Source: Prevotellaceae bacterium KH2P17 (lineage in GTDB: Bacteria > Bacteroidota > Bacteroidia > Bacteroidales > Bacteroidaceae). From it: DNA of 64,000 nucleotides. Positions 62,104-64,000 of this stretch are shown here, in pieces. The notes beneath the pieces are model-generated. The model was not told the origin of the DNA, searched no databases, and was given only the letters and a program-made list of their open reading frames with translations. The number at the start of each line of letters is the position of its first letter. Within the stretch, counting starts at the first letter, position 1. Made by a program: the position numbers and the translations under genes. The stretch lies in contig FZRE01000017.1 of the NCBI GenBank assembly GCA_900199655.1, positions 1-64,000 of the forward strand, given 5' to 3'.

Positions 62104-64000
62104 TTACAGGTTGAAGAACAGCTCGACGCCGTAACTGAAGTTGCCGGTGTTGCGCTGCACGAGCGTTGTAGAGATGTTGTTCTTGAGATAAGGCTCGTAG
62201 AAGAGCATGTTGTTCACGTAGAGCGAGAGGCCTCCTATGCGCCCCAGCTCCTTCGTAAGGCGGAAAGAAAGGTTCCAGTTAACCGTGTTCTTGGTTGGCA
62301 CAGCATCGGTCGACCGGATTTTCAGGTCGCTGATGGCCACGCTGCGCTGACCCGCCGGGGCCGTTGCATAGTACAGTCCGTCCATGCCGAGGTAGCCTTG
62401 GAGCATGTCGGAGGTAAGGTCGTGGCGCTGCAGACTGGCATTCAGCCAGGCAACGGGCCACTTGTCGGCCACGTAACTGATGTTCCAGTCGTACCAGATG
62501 GCCTGCGCCGTGAACGATGCCACCATGCGCAGGGAGGGTATGTTGGTAATAACGCGCAGCGTGTTGACCAGCCGGCGGAACTTGTCATAGTCCAGTGAAC
62601 CGGGATAGATGAGCTTGAACGGCGTAACGTTGTAGGCCGACAGCTCCGGCGGAAGCAAGCTCGAAGGCACGTCGGCGTACCTTACGTTGTTCTGCCAGGT
62701 CTTGGTTTCGGAGTAGGCTCCGCTGAAATTGAACGTTGTGCGGATGGGTTTGATTTCGCCGAGGTCGAAGTCGAACTCGATGCCCCGGTTTACCGTGGAG
62801 TTCGTATTGCCCACCCGGCCGGTCGAGATGAATGCAGTGTAGCTGCGGGCAGGGTCGGAATAGTCGATGACAGTGGCCGCTCCGGGCGTGAGGACGAGGC
62901 CGTGCGTGGGGTCGAAGTAGCTGTAGTTGTACGTTGAATACTCGGAATAGGGGCCGAACCCGTTGGGAGTGCGGTCGCGATAGGCCAGCACGCTGAGCTT
63001 TCTTCCACCCGGCAGCTTGAAGTCAAGGCCCACTTCAACCTTCGTGGTGGTAGCGTTCTTCAGGTCGCGCGAGAACTTCACGTCGTACACCTGGGTGTGG
63101 TAAACCAGCAGCTGGGCAGCCGGGTCGTCCTGGGGCATGTAGTTGGCGGCCACGCGGTCAACGTAGTTACGGTCCGGATAGAGGTAGTCGAGGCCCGGCG
63201 TCTTGGAGTTCAGGCCGATGCCTCCGCGCACATCGAGCCACTTGGTGAGGCTGAAGAGGAGGTTGAAGCGCGGGCTCAGGGCATAGGTAGCCACGTTGCC
63301 GAAGGGCTGCATGGCCGTAAAGCGCAGGCCGAGGTTGGCGCGCAGCAGGTTCACATGGTTGATGTTCCACGTAAACTGGTCCTCGGCATAGGCGGCAACC
63401 TGGTGCAGTCCGGGCACGTCGGAGAACGCCCGGGGCCGCCCGTTGGCGTTAGGGCGCAGGGGGCGGGCGTCGTCCAGGTTGTAGTAACCGCGCCCGCTGT
63501 TCCAGTCGTAATGGTAATCAACGCCCAGCTTGAAGCTCTGGCGGGTCTTTCCGGCCTTGAAGTAGAAGCTGTCGTTCACCTTGGCAAACACGCTGCCCGG
63601 GCGGCTCTGGGTCTTGCCCGTTGCCAGGTACGACTGCGTCATCCAGCTTACGGCGTGGTAGCCCGTCTGGGTTGCCGTGAGTATGGGCAGCAGTCCGCTG
63701 CTGTTGGTCACGTAGGCAGAGTTGGTGTTATCCGTCTTGTTGAGGCTTACTCCAAGCGTATAGGAGAGCGTACGCATAAGAGGCAGGTCGAGACTCACCT
63801 TTCCGTTGTGGGTGAGCGTTACGCCGAAGTTCTTGTTCTTCATGTAGGTACCGTCGTCGAGGGCATCGGGGTCCTTGCCGCTCCAGTCCTTGGCGTAGAG
63901 CAAGCGCAGCTTGGTATCGGTGTGCCAGCGGCGGTTTACGTCGTAGCTGTAGCCCAGGTTGAGGCCGTAGCGGCCGTAGCTGCGCGTCTTCTGGCGTGGG
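62104..64000 (-). CDS. TonB-dependent receptor (C-terminal part, runs off the window)
   Basis: The frame is open from the stop at 62104 to the right edge, giving at least 632 residues of TonB-receptor barrel: YAEDQFTWNINHVNLLRANL, SPRFNLLFSLTKWLDVRGGIG, FEFDFDLGEIKPIRTTFNFSG and a C-terminal NTGNFSYGVELFFNL ending in hydrophobic/aromatic residues. The plug and signal peptide lie beyond 64000. A TTG at 63903 is internal and not a start. It heads the receptor-DUF4876-DUF6850 operon; the ligand is unknown, with metal chelates or peptides possible. Confidence 0.9.
   Translation of the reverse strand, partial: PRQKTRSYGRYGLNLGYSYDVNRRWHTDTKLRLLYAKDWSGKDPDALDDGTYMKNKNFGVTLTHNGKVSLDLPLMRTLSYTLGVSLNKTDNTNSAYVTNSSGLLPILTATQTGYHAVSWMTQSYLATGKTQSRPGSVFAKVNDSFYFKAGKTRQSFKLGVDYHYDWNSGRGYYNLDDARPLRPNANGRPRAFSDVPGLHQVAAYAEDQFTWNINHVNLLRANLGLRFTAMQPFGNVATYALSPRFNLLFSLTKWLDVRGGIGLNSKTPGLDYLYPDRNYVDRVAANYMPQDDPAAQLLVYHTQVYDVKFSRDLKNATTTKVEVGLDFKLPGGRKLSVLAYRDRTPNGFGPYSEYSTYNYSYFDPTHGLVLTPGAATVIDYSDPARSYTAFISTGRVGNTNSTVNRGIEFDFDLGEIKPIRTTFNFSGAYSETKTWQNNVRYADVPSSLLPPELSAYNVTPFKLIYPGSLDYDKFRRLVNTLRVITNIPSLRMVASFTAQAIWYDWNISYVADKWPVAWLNASLQRHDLTSDMLQGYLGMDGLYYATAPAGQRSVAISDLKIRSTDAVPTKNTVNWNLSFRLTKELGRIGGLSLYVNNMLFYEPYLKNNISTTLVQRNTGNFSYGVELFFNL

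Noticed and set aside
63901..63903. TTG start for a short TonB receptor at 63903
   Set aside because: The frame stays open to the window edge and encodes receptor barrel sequence upstream of this codon, so the gene is cut by the boundary and does not begin here.

Overview
The window reads as chromosomal DNA of a Bacteroidales bacterium, most likely Prevotellaceae. Supporting signs are the Prevotella/Bacteroides-like 16S 5' end, repeated Bacteroidetes promoters (TTTG, about 20 bp, TAnnTTTG), start codons without clear Shine-Dalgarno sequences, a SusC/SusD pair, a TonB-receptor/DUF4876/DUF6850 trio, BACON and NigD-type lipoproteins, and the succinylated arginine pathway typical of this phylum. 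The assignment is inferred from content, not from a database search.

Layout. (1) 1-3.1 kb: start of a 16S rRNA gene on the minus strand with its promoter, a Bax-inhibitor-1 membrane protein, a ferredoxin remnant, a nitroreductase and a small membrane protein. (2) 3.5-15.5 kb: an arginine/proline cluster, all plus strand: argR, a GNAT acyltransferase (probable N-succinylglutamate synthase), argG, a small PspC protein, argC, argD, proC, an XRE-cupin regulator, an acyl-CoA ligase, proB, proA and N-succinylornithine carbamoyltransferase. Its gene junctions are rich in GC palindromes, and one MITE-like element lies between argC and argD. (3) 15.6-20.9 kb: a secreted hydrolase and three threonine/glycine enzymes (LtaE, Kbl, Tdh). 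(4) 20.97-24.5 kb, minus strand: a NigD-like lipoprotein, an acyltransferase, a DeoR/GlpR-type repressor and a frameshifted outer-membrane barrel. (5) 25-37.6 kb: glpABC, two glycerol-3-phosphate-type transporters, a HAD phosphatase, a GH31 glycosidase, a porin and a beta-propeller. (6) 38-47.8 kb: a Sus-like locus with a metallophosphoesterase, SusC, SusD, a BACON lipoprotein and a fused SGNH esterase-glycerophosphodiesterase. (7) 47.8-64 kb: a 308-bp tandem duplication, tRNA-Pro and tRNA-Phe, murF, folP, cdaA, a DUF2156-GNAT fusion, pta-ackA, an outer-membrane protein, a FucP-type transporter, and a DUF6850/DUF4876/TonB-receptor locus cut by the right edge.

Two things stand out. First, regions 5 and 6 fit together as a predicted surface-to-cytoplasm route for glycerophosphodiester-containing polymers or lipids. 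SGNH esterase, GDPD, phosphoesterase and alpha-glycosidase would act outside, SusCD and the porin would import, GlpT-type carriers would cross the inner membrane, and GlpABC would oxidise glycerol-3-phosphate. Teichoic acids or phospholipid head groups are candidate substrates. Second, seven intergenic sites carry short arrays of near-palindromes with an exact 22-bp period, in three sequence classes. Two of the classes share the same end motifs and the same register, which suggests one modular repeat superfamily.
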